This document shows, piece by piece, positions 24,326-34,694 of a stretch of DNA of 64,000 nt. Source of the DNA: Streptoalloteichus tenebrarius (GTDB lineage Bacteria > Actinomycetota > Actinomycetes > Mycobacteriales > Pseudonocardiaceae); NCBI RefSeq assembly GCF_024171885.1, contig NZ_JAMTCP010000027.1, forward strand, positions 1 to 64,000, written 5' to 3'. Both the position numbers and the translations under genes were made by a program. Every line of letters begins with the position of its first letter. The first letter of the stretch is position 1. The notes under the pieces are model-generated. The model worked only from the letters and a program-made list of their open reading frames with translations, was not told where the DNA came from and did not search any database.

Positions 24326-26071
24326 TCAGGCGACCGGCTCGGTGACGCGGGAGCGCGCCTCCGGCGCCGCCGACCGCCTGGCGTCCGCGGCCTGGTCGTC
24401 CGGCTGGGTCTGCGAGTCCCGCTCGGCCTCCACCCTGGCCGTGTAGACCTCGACCTCGCGGGCCACCGTGCCGTCGTCCCAGCCGAGCACCTCCCCCATC
24501 AGCCGGGCCACGGCCTCGGCGCAGTCGATCCCCCGGTGCGGGTACTCGATCGAGATGCGGGTGCGCCGGGTCAGCACGTCCTCCAGGTGCAGCGCCCCCT
24601 CGTGCGAGGCCGCGTAGGCCACCTCGACCTGGAGGTAGTCCGGTGCGGCGGGGATGGGCTTGAGCAGCTCCGGCCGCTCCGCGGCCAGCGCGAGCACCTC
24701 GTGCACCAGCGAGCCGTAGCGGTCCAGCAGGTGCCGGACCCGGTACGGGTGCAGCCCGTACCGGCCGGCGAGCTGGTCGGCCTGGTTGACCAGGGCGTGG
24801 TAGCCGTCCGCGCCGAGCAGCGGCACCTTGTCGGTGATCGAGGGGGCGATCCGGCCCGGCAGGTCGGGGGCGGCGGCGTCGACCGCGTCGGCGGCCATCA
24901 CCCGGTACGTCGTGTACTTGCCGCCGGCGATGGCGACCAGGCCCGGCGAGACCCGGGCCACCGCGTGCTCCCGGGACAGCTTCGAGGTCTCCTCGCTCTC
25001 CCCGGCCAGCAGCGGCCGCAGACCGGCGTAGACGCCCTCGATGTCGTCGTGCGTGAGCGGGGTGGCCAGGACCTGGTTGACGTGGTCGAGGATGTAGTCG
25101 ATGTCGGACCTGGTCGCGGCGGGGTGGGCCAGGTCGAGGTTCCAGTCGGTGTCGGTGGTGCCCACGATCCAGTGGTTGCTGCGCCACGGGATGACGAACA
25201 GCACGGACTTCTCGGTCCGCAGGATCAGGCCGGAGTCGGAGACGATGCGGTCCCTCGGCACCACGATGTGCACGCCCTTGCTGGCGCGGACCCGGAACCG
25301 GCCCCTGCTGCCGGACAGGCGCTGGATCTCGTCCGTCCAGACCCCGGTGCAGTTGATCACCACGTGGGCGGAGACGTCGACCTCGCGGCCGTCCTCGACG
25401 TCGCGCACCCGCACGCCGGAGATCCGGTCCGCCTCCCGCAACATGCCCACGACCTGCGTGGACGTGCGGACCACCGCGCCGTAGTGCGCGGCGGTGCGGG
25501 CGACGGTCATCGTGTGGCGGGCGTCGTCGGCGTGGGCGTCGTAGTAGCGGATGCCGCCGATCAGCGCGTTGCGCTTCAAAGCGGGCACCAGACGCAGCGC
25601 GCCGGCCCGCGTGAGGTGCTTCTGGCCGGGCACCGACCGCGCCCCGCCCATGGTGTCGTAGAGGAACAGGCCGGCCGCGGTGTAGGGGCGCTCCCAGATC
25701 CGGTGGGTCAGCGGGTACAGGAAGCTCACCGGCTTCACCAGGTGCGGCGCGAGCCGGGTCAGCATCAGCTCGCGTTCCCGCAGCGCCTCCCTGACCAGCC
25801 CGAACTCCAGTTGCTCCAGGTACCGCAGGCCGCCGTGGAACAGCTTGCTCGACCGGCTCGACGTGCCGGAGGCGAGGTCCCTGGCCTCCACCAGGGCGAC
25901 CCGCAGCCCGCGGGTGGCCGCGTCCAGGGCCGCCCCGGCCCCGGTCACGCCGCCGCCGACCACGACGACGTCGAACTGGTCGGTTCCGAGGCGGCGCCAC
26001 GCCGCCTCCCGCTCGGCCGTCCCGAGCCGTCCGGTGGTCGCCTCAGCTTGTCGGGGGTCCGGCTGGGCCAC
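24326..26071 (-). CDS. glpD: Glycerol-3-phosphate dehydrogenase, FAD-dependent
   Basis: A 581-residue FAD enzyme oxidising sn-glycerol-3-phosphate to dihydroxyacetone phosphate and passing electrons to the quinone pool. The N-terminal dinucleotide fold reads FDVVVVGGGVTGAGAALDAA, then SSRSSKLFHGGLRYLEQ, and the active-site region includes KGVHIVVPRDR and TDTDWNL. The C-terminal DAO-C cap domain is complete. GTG 26071 has GGAGGCGGGAGCA upstream. It diverges from glpF-glpK, with 278 bp of shared upstream region between them. It corresponds to mycobacterial glpD2. Confidence 0.94.
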   Translation of the reverse strand: MAQPDPRQAEATTGRLGTAEREAAWRRLGTDQFDVVVVGGGVTGAGAALDAATRGLRVALVEARDLASGTSSRSSKLFHGGLRYLEQLEFGLVREALRERELMLTRLAPHLVKPVSFLYPLTHRIWERPYTAAGLFLYDTMGGARSVPGQKHLTRAGALRLVPALKRNALIGGIRYYDAHADDARHTMTVARTAAHYGAVVRTSTQVVGMLREADRISGVRVRDVEDGREVDVSAHVVINCTGVWTDEIQRLSGSRGRFRVRASKGVHIVVPRDRIVSDSGLILRTEKSVLFVIPWRSNHWIVGTTDTDWNLDLAHPAATRSDIDYILDHVNQVLATPLTHDDIEGVYAGLRPLLAGESEETSKLSREHAVARVSPGLVAIAGGKYTTYRVMAADAVDAAAPDLPGRIAPSITDKVPLLGADGYHALVNQADQLAGRYGLHPYRVRHLLDRYGSLVHEVLALAAERPELLKPIPAAPDYLQVEVAYAASHEGALHLEDVLTRRTRISIEYPHRGIDCAEAVARLMGEVLGWDDGTVAREVEVYTARVEAERDSQTQPDDQAADARRSAAPEARSRVTEPVA

Positions 26072-26349
26072 TGCTCCCGCCTCCTCACCGCGCCGTGCGT
26101 GCCGCGCCGTGTCTCGATCGTCAACGCTACCCGGCAAGCATGCGACATCCCGGCTCTCCTCGCCGGGTGGCCGGCGTTCGGGTGGCCGCCACCCGGCCCA
26201 CCCCGCCAGGATGGTCGTGCACCGCGACGACCAGGGCCGGGACGGGGAACACGGCCGTCGTCGGCGCGACGCCGGAGAGCCGTCCGCCACCCGACGTGGC
26301 CCGCGACACACGGTCGGGCGGCCGCGGGGAGCGGGCAGAGAGGACCGCG

Positions 26350-27096
26350 ATGACCAACGGCGAGGTCTTCGTCTGGGAGCTGCTCGGGACCGCGACGCTC
26401 ATCCTGCTCGGTGTCGGGGTCGTCGCGAACGTCACGCTGCGCAGGAGCCTCGGCCGGGGCGGCGGGTGGCTGCTGATCTCCTTCGGCTGGGGGTTCGCGG
26501 TGTTCACGGGGGCGAGCGTCTCGGCCCCCAGCGGCGCGCACCTCAACCCGGCGGTCACGCTCGGCCTCGCCGTGGCCGGGCGGCTGGACTGGGACAGGGT
26601 GCCGGTGTACGTGGCGGCCCAGCTCCTCGGCGCGATCGTGGGGGCGACGCTGGGCTGGCTGGTCTACAAGCTCCAGTTCGACACGCACGACGACCCCTCG
26701 GGCACCAGGGGGATCTTCTGCACCGCCCCGACGGTGCCGGGCTGGCCGTGGAACCTCCTCACCGAGGTGGTCGCCACGCTCGTCCTGGTCGTCTGGATCC
26801 TGCTCAGCCCGGCGGCGAGGGCGGGCGAGCAGGGCGTGCCCCAGTTCGGCAACTCGGCGCTCGGGTACGCGGCGGTCGCGTTCGTCGTGGTCGCGATCGG
26901 CGCGTCGCTGGGCGGCCCGACGGGGTACGCCATCAACCCGGCCAGGGACCTCGGCCCCCGGATCGTCTACGCGCTCGCGCCCATCCGGGGCAAGGGCGGC
27001 GCCGAGTGGGGCTACGCCTGGGTGCCGGTGGTCGGTCCGCTGGTCGGCGGCGCGTTGGCGGGCCTGCTGTACCTGGCCCTGCCGACGCCGGCCTGA
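26350..27096 (+). CDS. glpF: Glycerol uptake facilitator (aquaglyceroporin)
   Basis: A 248-residue MIP channel with six membrane helices. Both NPA boxes are present: HLNPAVTLG in the first half and [11 protein letters not shown] in the second, where the Asp and Arg after NPA mark a glycerol-type channel. It lets glycerol diffuse in for phosphorylation by GlpK, encoded 52 bp downstream in the same direction. Confidence 0.93.
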   Translation: MTNGEVFVWELLGTATLILLGVGVVANVTLRRSLGRGGGWLLISFGWGFAVFTGASVSAPSGAHLNPAVTLGLAVAGRLDWDRVPVYVAAQLLGAIVGATLGWLVYKLQFDTHDDPSGTRGIFCTAPTVPGWPWNLLTEVVATLVLVVWILLSPAARAGEQGVPQFGNSALGYAAVAFVVVAIGASLGGPTGYAINPARDLGPRIVYALAPIRGKGGAEWGYAWVPVVGPLVGGALAGLLYLALPTPA

Positions 27097-27148
27097 CGCG
27101 GGGCGCGCACGACGGACAGGAGCACGACAGGCGGGAGGAGAGCACCCC

Positions 27149-28651
27149 ATGACGCAGTACGTCGCCGCCATCGACCAGGGCACGACGTCCACCCGCTGCA
27201 TGGTCTTCGACCACTCGGGGCGGGTGGTCGCGGCGGACCAGGTCGAGCACCGCCAGATCTTCCCCTCGGCGGGCTGGGTGGAGCACGACCCCGAGGAGGT
27301 CTGGGAGAACACCCGCCGGGTCACCGCCGGCGCGCTGGCCAAGGCCGACCTGGTCACCGAGGACCTCGTCACCGTGGGCATCACGAACCAGCGGGAGACC
27401 ACGGTGGTCTGGGACCGCGCGACCGGGAAACCGGTGCACAACGCGATCGTGTGGCAGGACACCCGCACGGACGCGCTCTGCCGGCGGCTGGGCGAGCTCG
27501 GCGGCGGCCAGGAGCGGTACCGGCCCCGCACCGGCCTCCCGCTGGCCACCTACTTCTCCGGCCCCAAGATCCGCTGGATCCTCGACGCCGTCGAGGGGGC
27601 GAGGGAGCGGGCCGAGGCCGGCGAGCTGGCCTTCGGCAACATGGACTCCTGGGTGCTGTGGAACATGACCGGCGGCCCTGACGGCGGCGTGCACGTCACC
27701 GACCCGACCAACGCGTCCAGAACCCTGCTGATGGACCTGGAGACGCTGTCGTGGGACGAGGAGATCTGCGCGGACATGGGCGTCCCGCCGGCCATGCTGC
27801 CCGAGATCCGGTCGTCCTCGGAGGTCTACGGCAAGGTGCGGGGGCGCGGGCCGCTGAGCGGTCTGCCGATCTCCGGCATCCTGGGCGACCAGCAGGCGGC
27901 CACGTTCGGGCAGGCGTGCCTGTCGCCGGGCGAGGCCAAGAACACCTACGGCACCGGCAACTTCGTCCTGCTCAACACCGGGACCGAGAAGGTGATGAGC
28001 GAGAACGGGCTGCTCACGACGGTCTGCTACCAGCTCGGCGACCAGGCGGCGGTGTACGCGTTGGAGGGCTCGATCGCGGTCACCGGCTCCCTCGTGCAGT
28101 GGCTGCGGGACAACCTGGGGTTGATCTCCTCCGCCGACGAGATCGAGCGGGTCGCCAGGACCGTGGAGGACAACGGCGGCGCGTACTTCGTGCCCGCGTT
28201 CTCCGGCCTGTTCGCGCCCTACTGGCGGGCCGACGCCAGGGGCGCGATCGTCGGCCTGACCCGGTTCGTCAACCGGGGCCACCTGGCGCGGGCGGTGCTG
28301 GAGGCGACCGCCTTCCAGACCCGCGAGGTGATCGACGCGATGAACGCGGACTCCGGCGTGCCCCTCAAGGCGCTCAAGGTCGACGGCGGCATGGTCGTCA
28401 ACGAGCTGCTGATGCAGTTCCAGGCGGACATCCTGGGCGTTCCGGTGATCCGGCCCGTGGTGAACGAGACCACGGCGCTCGGCGCGGCCTACGCCGCCGG
28501 GCTGGCCGTCGGCTTCTGGTCGGGCGAGGAGGACATCCGCGCGAACTGGGCCAAGGACAGGGAGTGGACGCCCCGGATGGATGAGGCCCACCGCGAGGAG
28601 CAGTACGCGAACTGGAAGAAGGCCGTGACCAAGACCTTCGACTGGGTCTGA
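27149..28651 (+). CDS. glpK: Glycerol kinase
   Basis: A 500-residue FGGY-family kinase that makes glycerol-3-phosphate from glycerol and ATP. Visible signatures are [20 protein letters not shown] at the N-terminus, [16 protein letters not shown] and [16 protein letters not shown] in the middle, and [20 protein letters not shown] near the C-terminus. ATG 27149 follows GGGAGGAG. With GlpF and GlpD it completes glycerol entry into glycolysis. Confidence 0.95.
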   Translation: MTQYVAAIDQGTTSTRCMVFDHSGRVVAADQVEHRQIFPSAGWVEHDPEEVWENTRRVTAGALAKADLVTEDLVTVGITNQRETTVVWDRATGKPVHNAIVWQDTRTDALCRRLGELGGGQERYRPRTGLPLATYFSGPKIRWILDAVEGARERAEAGELAFGNMDSWVLWNMTGGPDGGVHVTDPTNASRTLLMDLETLSWDEEICADMGVPPAMLPEIRSSSEVYGKVRGRGPLSGLPISGILGDQQAATFGQACLSPGEAKNTYGTGNFVLLNTGTEKVMSENGLLTTVCYQLGDQAAVYALEGSIAVTGSLVQWLRDNLGLISSADEIERVARTVEDNGGAYFVPAFSGLFAPYWRADARGAIVGLTRFVNRGHLARAVLEATAFQTREVIDAMNADSGVPLKALKVDGGMVVNELLMQFQADILGVPVIRPVVNETTALGAAYAAGLAVGFWSGEEDIRANWAKDREWTPRMDEAHREEQYANWKKAVTKTFDWV

Positions 28652-28805
28652 GGACGCGCCCCCGTGCCTCCGACGCCGCCGGCCGTTCCCGGCCGCGGAC
28701 GGCCAGGGAGCCCGAACCCCGGGGGAACGCGAGACGCGAGGGCGGCCCGACGGGCGCGCCCCCGCGCCGACCCCGGTCAGCCCGGGTCAGTCAGCTCAGG
28801 CCAGG

Positions 28806-30209
28806 TCAGTCCAGGTCGTCGTGCCGCATGAGCTGGCGGCCGGCCTCGGTGATCGAGCCGGACAGCGACGGGTACACCGAGAACGTGTAGGTCAGGTGCT
28901 CCACCGTGAGCTGGTTCTGCACCGCCAGCGCGATCGGCAGGATCAGCTCGCTGGCCACGGGGGCCACCACGACGCCGCCGATCACCACGCCGGTGGCCGG
29001 CCGGCAGAACAGCTTCACGAAGCCCCGGCGCAGGCCCTCCATCTTGGCCCTCGGGTTGGTGGCCAGCGGCAGCATGATCGTCCGCGCCGGCACCTCGCCG
29101 CTGTCGATCGCCTGCTGGGTGATGCCGACCGTGGCGATCTCCGGGTTGGTGAAGACGTTGGAGGCGACGGTCTTGAGCTTGATCGGCTGGACGCCCTCGC
29201 CCAGCGCGTGCCACATCGCGATCCGGCCCTGCATCGCGGCCACCGAGGCCAGCAGCAGCACGCCCGTGCAGTCGCCCGCCGCGTAGACGCCGGACACCGA
29301 GGTCCGCGACACCCGGTCCACCGGGATGTAGCCGCCGCGGCCCAGCTCGATGCCGATCCGCTCCAGGCCGATGTCGGCGGTGTTCGGGACCGACCCGACG
29401 GTCATCAGGGCATGGCTGCCCTCGACGGTCCGGCCGTCCTGGAGGTGCACCACGACGCCGTCGGCGGTCTTCTCGATCCGCTCGGCCCGCGCGTGCTTGA
29501 CCACGGTGGTGCCGCGCTCGGCGAAGACCTCCTCCAGCACGGCGGCGGCGTCGGCGTCCTCGTGCGGCAGCACCCGGTCCCTGCTGGACACCAGCGTGAC
29601 CTTGACGCCCATCTCGGTGTACGCCGAGGCGAACTCGACACCGGTCACCCCGGAGCCGACCACCACGAGGTGCTCCGGCAGCGCGGTGAGGTCGTAGATC
29701 TGCCGCCAGGTCAGGATGCGCTCGCCGTCGGGCTCCGCGCCCCGCAGCACGCGGGGGTTGGCCCCGGTGGCGATCAACACGACGTCGGCGGGCAGGACCT
29801 CGCGCGAGCCGTCGGGCAGCTCCACCGAGACCCGGTGCTGCGCCAGGCCCGGCTGGTCGTCGCAGAGGCGGGCGTGCCCGGTGAGCAGCCGGACGCCCTC
29901 CCGCTGGAGGCGGGCCCGCACGTCGGCGGACTGGGCCAGCGCCAGCCCCTTCACCCTGCCGTGCACGACGGGAACCTCGACGGCGGCGTCCTCGTTCTGG
30001 TTGCGGATGCCCAGCTCGCCGGCGTTGCGGAAGGCGGACCGGGCGGTCGCGGAGGCGATGAACGTCTTCGACGGCACGCAGTCGTACAGCACGCAGGCGC
30101 CGCCGAGCGCGTCCCGCTCGACCACGGTGACGTCGGCGCCGTGCTGCGCGGCCACGAGCGCGGCCTCGTAGCCGGCGGGTCCGCCTCCCATGATCACGAT
30201 GCGGGTCAC
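28806..30209 (-). CDS. lpdA: NAD(P)H-quinone dehydrogenase, LpdA type
   Basis: A 467-residue flavoprotein disulphide reductase family member. The FAD fold starts RIVIMGGGPAGYEAALVA, and the second nucleotide fold reads HLVVVGSGVTGVEFAS. Cys39 and Cys44 (GGACVLYDCVPSK) form a possible redox pair. The C-terminal His-Glu dyad of true lipoamide dehydrogenases is absent (VYPSLSGSITEA instead of HPT.SE), so, as for mycobacterial LpdA, quinone reduction is more likely. GTG 30209 has GAGGAGG upstream. The neighbourhood (glpD nearby, Rv3304 homologue divergent) matches M. tuberculosis Rv3303c. Confidence 0.9.
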   Translation of the reverse strand: MTRIVIMGGGPAGYEAALVAAQHGADVTVVERDALGGACVLYDCVPSKTFIASATARSAFRNAGELGIRNQNEDAAVEVPVVHGRVKGLALAQSADVRARLQREGVRLLTGHARLCDDQPGLAQHRVSVELPDGSREVLPADVVLIATGANPRVLRGAEPDGERILTWRQIYDLTALPEHLVVVGSGVTGVEFASAYTEMGVKVTLVSSRDRVLPHEDADAAAVLEEVFAERGTTVVKHARAERIEKTADGVVVHLQDGRTVEGSHALMTVGSVPNTADIGLERIGIELGRGGYIPVDRVSRTSVSGVYAAGDCTGVLLLASVAAMQGRIAMWHALGEGVQPIKLKTVASNVFTNPEIATVGITQQAIDSGEVPARTIMLPLATNPRAKMEGLRRGFVKLFCRPATGVVIGGVVVAPVASELILPIALAVQNQLTVEHLTYTFSVYPSLSGSITEAGRQLMRHDDLD

Positions 30210-30354
30210 GTGGTCCTCCTCGCAGCACAGGCCTCGCTCAGGGCCGGGTGACGGCCAGCTTCACCGTACGCGGTGGCCCCCGGACCGGGGTCGGGTGGCC
30301 GGACCGGGTCGGTGAACGGATGGTATGCGTCCCGTGGGGTGATCCGAGTGTCGC

Positions 30355-30360
30355 TACGCT
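30355..30360 (+). promoter_or_regulatory. -10 box for leaderless cyclotransferase-like gene
   Basis: TACGCT ends 7 nt before GTG 30368 and no ribosome site is present. Confidence 0.6.
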
Positions 30361-30367
30361 GTGCTCC

Positions 30368-30820
30368 GTGCCGCTCTACGCCGCTTACGGGTCCAACATG
30401 GACCCGGCCCAGATGTTGGAGCGCGCCCCGCACTCGCCGATGGTGGGCACGGGGTGGCTGGAAGGCTGGCGGCTGACCTTCGGCGGCGAGGACGTCGGCT
30501 GGGAGGGCGCGCTCAGCACGATCGTCGAGGACCCGCACTCCCGGGTGTTCGTCGTGCTGTACGACGTCAGCCCGGAGGACGAGCGGAAGCTCGACGGCTG
30601 GGAGGGCGCCGAACTCGGCCTGCACAAGAAGATCCGGCTGCGCGTGCAGACCCTCGAGGGCTCGGTCGTCGCCTGGTTCTACGTCCTCGACGCGTACGAG
30701 GGCGGCCTGCCGTCGGCGCGCTACCTCGGGGTCGTCGCCGACGCCGCCGAGGCCGCGGGCGCGCCGGCCGACTACGTCAACGATCTGCGCACGCGCCCCT
30801 GCCGGGGCATCGGTCCCTGA
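30368..30820 (+). CDS. Gamma-glutamylcyclotransferase-fold protein (Rv3304 homologue)
   Basis: A 150-residue protein of the AIG2/GGCT fold. The substrate-loop motif YAAYGSNMDPAQM is at the N-terminus, and an acidic residue near residue 60 (PEDERKLDGWEGAE) may be the catalytic Glu. The family releases 5-oxoproline from gamma-glutamyl compounds or acts on related amides; the true substrate is unknown. The start is placed at GTG 30368 by the TACGCT box 7 nt upstream. It is divergent from lpdA as in mycobacteria. Confidence 0.85.
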   Translation: MPLYAAYGSNMDPAQMLERAPHSPMVGTGWLEGWRLTFGGEDVGWEGALSTIVEDPHSRVFVVLYDVSPEDERKLDGWEGAELGLHKKIRLRVQTLEGSVVAWFYVLDAYEGGLPSARYLGVVADAAEAAGAPADYVNDLRTRPCRGIGP

Positions 30821-31294
30821 CCGCCGAGCGACCGCCGAGAGGCCTCGGCGCGGTCACCTCGGCGCTGTGACCTCGGCGCTGTGACCTTGGCGGGGTGACC
30901 CCGGAGCCGCCGGCCGGCGCGCCGCCGCGCCCCCTGGTGCGGCGGCGGTGTCGCGCGCCCATTCCGTGAAGGCCGACGAGTGAAACCTGACGGAGTGAAA
31001 CGTCACCTCGCCGGGGCGGAAACGAACAGCGGGGCGTGAGCGATACCCGGGGTGACGCCCCCGCCGGAAAACCGGACGGAAAATCGACCGGGGCGCTTTT
31101 GTCGCGCGCGGCGCCGCCATCCCGGAGGGATCACCCGGGTGACAGAAACAGGGTTTCTCCACCACGCGAAAGCGTGAATTCCGGCTCCGGGAGAAACGCG
31201 GTCCGCCGGCGGGCACACGACCACCACCGAGGCGGACGACGGAAGACCGACGCGCCCGGACGACGGCGGGAGCCGCTCCGGGCGCGCCGGGACG
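30821..31294. other. Gene-free stretch between convergent genes
   Basis: No credible gene was found. Three units of a 14-bp tandem repeat (TGACCTCGGCGCTG type) lie at 30854-30895. The rest is unremarkable GC-rich sequence between two convergent genes, so riboswitches are not expected here. Confidence 0.6.
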
Positions 31295-32617
31295 TCACGA
31301 CGCCGACGGCTCACCCGTGAGCGCGGTGAGCGCGGCGTGCACGAGGACACGGACGCCGACCAGCAGGGCCCGCTCGTCGAGGTCGAACGTGGGCTGGTGC
31401 AGGTCCTTCTTCGGGCCGTGCCCCGGCCACACGCCGAGCCGGGCGAACGAGCCGGGCACGTGCTCCAGGTACCACCCGAAGTCCTCGCCGCCGGAGGACT
31501 GCTGGGTGCCGGCCAGCGCGTCCTCGCCGAGGGCGGCCCGCACGGCGTCCCGCAGCAGGTGGGTGCTCTCCCTGTCGTTCACCACCGGGGGGACGCCCCG
31601 CTGGTGGTGCCACTCGAAGCCCACGCCCGTCGGCAGGAGCAACGCGTTGACCAGCTCCTTGACCAGCGGCTCCAGCCCCGTCCAGCAGTCGCGGTCGCCC
31701 GTGCGCAGGGTGCCGCGCAGCACCCCGTCCTGCGGCACCGCGTTCGGGGCCTCGCCGGCCTGGACCTGGCCCCACACCAGCACCGTGCCCGAGCGCGGGT
31801 CCACCCTGCGGGACAGCAGCGCGGGAAGGCCGGTGATCACCGTGCCCAGTGCGTGCACCAGGTCGGCGGTCAGGTGCGGCCGCGAGGTGTGCCCACCCGG
31901 CGAGGTCAGGCGCAGTTCGAGCAGGTCGGAGGCGGAGGTGATGGCGCCGATCCTGGTGCCGACCCTGCCGACCTCCAGCCGGGGGTCGCAGTGCAGGCCG
32001 AAGATCCGGTCGACGCCGTCCAGCCCGCCCGCGGCGATCACGTCCAGCGCGCCGCCGGGCATGACCTCCTCGGCGGGCTGGAACAGCAGGCGCACCCTTC
32101 CCGGCAGGGCTGGCGCGTTGGCCAGGGCCAGCGCCGCGCCGAGCAGCGCCGTGGTGTGCGCGTCGTGGCCGCAGGCGTGCGAGACGCCGGGGCGGGTCGA
32201 GGCGAACGGCAGGCCGGTGGCCTCGGTCAGCGGGAGCGCGTCGATGTCGGCGCGCAGCGCCACGCACGGGGAGCCGGAGCCGATGTCGCAGACCAGGCCG
32301 GTCCCGCCGGGCAGGATCCTCGGCCGGAGCCCGGCCTCGGTCAGCGTCTCGACGAGGAAGCGGGTGGTGGCGTGCTCGTGGCGGGACAGCTCGGGGTGGG
32401 CGTGCACCCGACGCCGCCACGCCACGACGTCCCCGCCGTGCGCGGCCAACCAACCGTCCAACCAGGACGGTCCACGGCCGGCGCCGAGGTCCTCCACAGT
32501 GGACATGGTGGGGGCGGCGACGCCCGTCAGCGCGTCGGACGCGCCGGAGAACGGGCCGTCGGCGTCCGTCACCGGTTCCGACACCGGCGCTTCGGTCCTG
32601 GAGTCCAACACGGTCAC
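31295..32617 (-). CDS. M20 family amidohydrolase (AmiA1-like)
   Basis: A 440-residue metal-dependent amidohydrolase. The N-terminal 55 residues are a variable Ser/Ala/Pro-rich extension, followed by RRRVHAHPELSRHEHATTRF, ALRADIDALPLTEATG, and GVSHACGHDAHTTALLG with metal-binding His, and LLFQPAEEVMPGGA with the catalytic Glu. The family cleaves N-acyl amino acids or indole-amide conjugates. GTG 32617 has AGGAGGTGCGGT upstream and overlaps the stop of the upstream paralogue (GTGA). This matches the amiB1-amiA1 tandem of mycobacteria. Confidence 0.9.
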   Translation of the reverse strand: MTVLDSRTEAPVSEPVTDADGPFSGASDALTGVAAPTMSTVEDLGAGRGPSWLDGWLAAHGGDVVAWRRRVHAHPELSRHEHATTRFLVETLTEAGLRPRILPGGTGLVCDIGSGSPCVALRADIDALPLTEATGLPFASTRPGVSHACGHDAHTTALLGAALALANAPALPGRVRLLFQPAEEVMPGGALDVIAAGGLDGVDRIFGLHCDPRLEVGRVGTRIGAITSASDLLELRLTSPGGHTSRPHLTADLVHALGTVITGLPALLSRRVDPRSGTVLVWGQVQAGEAPNAVPQDGVLRGTLRTGDRDCWTGLEPLVKELVNALLLPTGVGFEWHHQRGVPPVVNDRESTHLLRDAVRAALGEDALAGTQQSSGGEDFGWYLEHVPGSFARLGVWPGHGPKKDLHQPTFDLDERALLVGVRVLVHAALTALTGEPSAS

Positions 32618-33855
32618 ACCGCACCTCCTGCTGGGGAAGAGGCGGCCGCGACGGCGGCGGATACCGTCGCCCCGCGACGCGCGACCCCGGACAGCAGCCG
32701 GGCGCGCTGGGTCTGGTCGGTGGCGGCGGCCACGACGGTCCACGCCATGGCCACCGCGCCGTCGAGGACGGCCCGGTCGGCCGAGGGCGTGGCGCAGGCG
32801 GCCGCGAACTCGGGTTGGTGGTTCACCGCGTCTCCGCAGTCGATGGCGATCGTGGGGTGGATCCCGGGCAACGCGCGGGTGACGTTGCCCATGTCGGTGC
32901 TGCCGGTGGAGCGGGTTCGCTCCTCCTCCTGGCTCAGCGGCCGACGTCCGAGCTCCACGACGGCCGCGCGGTAGGCGTCGGCCAACCAGGGGTCCGGATC
33001 CAGCTCGGCGTACGGCGGCCCGAGCTGGACCACCTCGTGGGCGCAGCCGGTGGCCACCGCCCCGGCGTGGAAGCAGTCCCGGATGCGGTTCTCCAGGCGC
33101 TGTAGGGACTCGACGTCGGCGGCCCGCAGGTAGAACACGGCCGCGGTGTGCGCGGGCACGATGTTCGGTGCGGCCCCGCCCCTGGTCACGATACCGTGAA
33201 CCATTTGCTTCGGCTCGAAATGCTGGCGCGCCAGGCCGATCGCCACCTGGGCCACGGTGAGCGCGTCGGCCGCGTTCACCCCGAGGTGTGGCGCGGCCGC
33301 GGCGTGCGACTCCCGGCCGGTGTAGCGGACCTCCAGGTCGGTGATGGCCAGCGACGGGGGCGCCACCATCTCCTCGGGCGCGGGGTGGACCATGAGCGCG
33401 AGCGCGACGTCGTCGAACACGCCGCGCTCCAGCATCAGCACCTTCCCACCGCCGGCCTCCTCGGCGGGGGTCCCGATCACCCGGACGGTCAGGCCCAGCT
33501 CGTCGGCGACCTCGGCGAGGGCGAGCGCGGCGCCGACCGCCGCGGCGGCGATGACGTTGTGACCGCAGGCGTGCCCGACCTCGGGCAACGCGTCGTACTC
33601 CGCGCACAGGCCCACGACGAGGTCTCCCGAGCCGTAGCTCGCGGTGAACGCGGTGTCCAGGTCGGCGACGCCCCGTCGGACGGAGAAGCCGGCGCGCTTG
33701 AGCGGCTCCACCACCTTGGCGACGCTGCGGTGCTCGGCGAAGGAGAGCTCGGGCTCGGCGTGCAGGCTCCGGGAGAGCCCGACCAACGCGTCCGCGTTCC
33801 GGTCGACGGCCGCGCGGCAGCGTTCCTTCGGATGGCTGGTGGGGTCGGTACTCAT
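32614..33855 (-). CDS. M20 family amidohydrolase (AmiB1-like)
   Basis: A 413-residue paralogue of the downstream gene. Motifs are LSRSLHAEPELSFAEHRSVA, LCAEYDALPEVGHACGHNVI with the metal-binding His, and VIGTPAEEAGGGK with the catalytic Glu pair, then the lid dimerisation domain. Similar enzymes include p-aminobenzoyl-glutamate hydrolase subunits. ATG 33855 is taken as start; an in-frame upstream ATG at 33900 has no better ribosome site and would overlap the GATCGT palindrome. The pair overlaps by 4 bp and is probably co-translated. Confidence 0.88.
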   Translation of the reverse strand: MSTDPTSHPKERCRAAVDRNADALVGLSRSLHAEPELSFAEHRSVAKVVEPLKRAGFSVRRGVADLDTAFTASYGSGDLVVGLCAEYDALPEVGHACGHNVIAAAAVGAALALAEVADELGLTVRVIGTPAEEAGGGKVLMLERGVFDDVALALMVHPAPEEMVAPPSLAITDLEVRYTGRESHAAAAPHLGVNAADALTVAQVAIGLARQHFEPKQMVHGIVTRGGAAPNIVPAHTAAVFYLRAADVESLQRLENRIRDCFHAGAVATGCAHEVVQLGPPYAELDPDPWLADAYRAAVVELGRRPLSQEEERTRSTGSTDMGNVTRALPGIHPTIAIDCGDAVNHQPEFAAACATPSADRAVLDGAVAMAWTVVAAATDQTQRARLLSGVARRGATVSAAVAAASSPAGGAV

Positions 33856-33880
33856 TTGCCACCATCCTGCATCAGATGTG

Positions 33881-33898
33881 GATCGTTCATGGACGATC
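33881..33898. promoter_or_regulatory. Inverted repeat upstream of the amidohydrolase pair
   Basis: GATCGT (33881-33886) and ACGATC (33893-33898) flank TCATGG, 26 bp before the start codon. A candidate operator; no cognate regulator is evident nearby. Confidence 0.4.
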
Positions 33899-34085
33899 AC
33901 GGGGTTATGACGGGCGTTCGGTCGCCGTGCTGCGCCGAACGGTTCGCCGGACTTCAGCCTGGCAGAACGTTACGCGGATCAACCCGACGGATTTCCCGAA
34001 TCTTGGGAAGACCTTTCCGGTTCGTGTGCCGCGCGTGTGACGCCGAGGTGTCCGGCGGATGACGCGGATCTCCGCCGCGGATCTC

Positions 34086-34397
34086 CTACGAGGAGCGCTT
34101 CTTCCGCACCCGGCGGCCGTAGAAGACGATCGCGATCAGGACCGCGCCGACGAGCCCGATCACGAGTCGCCTCTTGTCCTCCGCGAGATCCCCTGGCTGT
34201 CGGGCGTCCTCGCTGGACCGCTCGGGCGTGCCCGCCGTCGGCGTCGCCGGCTGGGCCGGGCGCGGGGCGGCGGCGGGGGCGGCGAGGACCGGCGTCCCGG
34301 CCGGGGGCGGCGGCTCGGCCGCTCCCGGCATCGCCGTGCCGAGCCCCACCAGGGCGGCGACTAACACCGCGAGCGCCAGACGGCTCGTGCCTCGCAT
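34086..34397 (-). CDS. Small membrane protein with signal peptide and Pro/Ala linker
   Basis: A 103-residue protein not recognised as a named family. ATG 34397 follows GGAGGGG. Residues 1-26 form a signal peptide or first anchor, residues 27-70 are Pro/Ala/Thr-rich, and a C-terminal membrane helix (RLVIGLVGAVLIAIVFYG) is followed by the basic end RRVRKKRSS. The layout puts the linker outside the cell between two membrane ends. It lies downstream of the amidohydrolase operon start and convergent with nothing; it may be a stalk-like surface protein. Confidence 0.65.
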   Translation of the reverse strand: MRGTSRLALAVLVAALVGLGTAMPGAAEPPPPAGTPVLAAPAAAPRPAQPATPTAGTPERSSEDARQPGDLAEDKRRLVIGLVGAVLIAIVFYGRRVRKKRSS

Positions 34398-34694
34398 CGT
34401 GGCCCCTCCTCGAACGCCTCTCCTCGCCTCGGACGCCCCTGCGGCCCCGCGCGCCCCGACACCGCGGGCGCCTCGGGCGCTCGGCCGCCGGAGACCACGT
34501 GGCCCCCGTGCGGACGACAGCGGAGGACGCGGCTCGGGCACCGGGCGTGCCCGACTCCGTGGGTCCCTACTCTGGCGCTCACCCGGCCCGACGATCAACT
34601 TCACCCCGCCGGCGGCACGCCCGCGACGCGCCGGAGCCGGGACGTCGTCCCTCCTCCGGGTTCCCTGCCCGGCGCGGAGAGAATCATGGGCGCC

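Noticed and set aside
30821-31294. A riboswitch or leader RNA
   Set aside because: The gap lies between convergent genes and shows no known riboswitch core; only short tandem repeats are visible.
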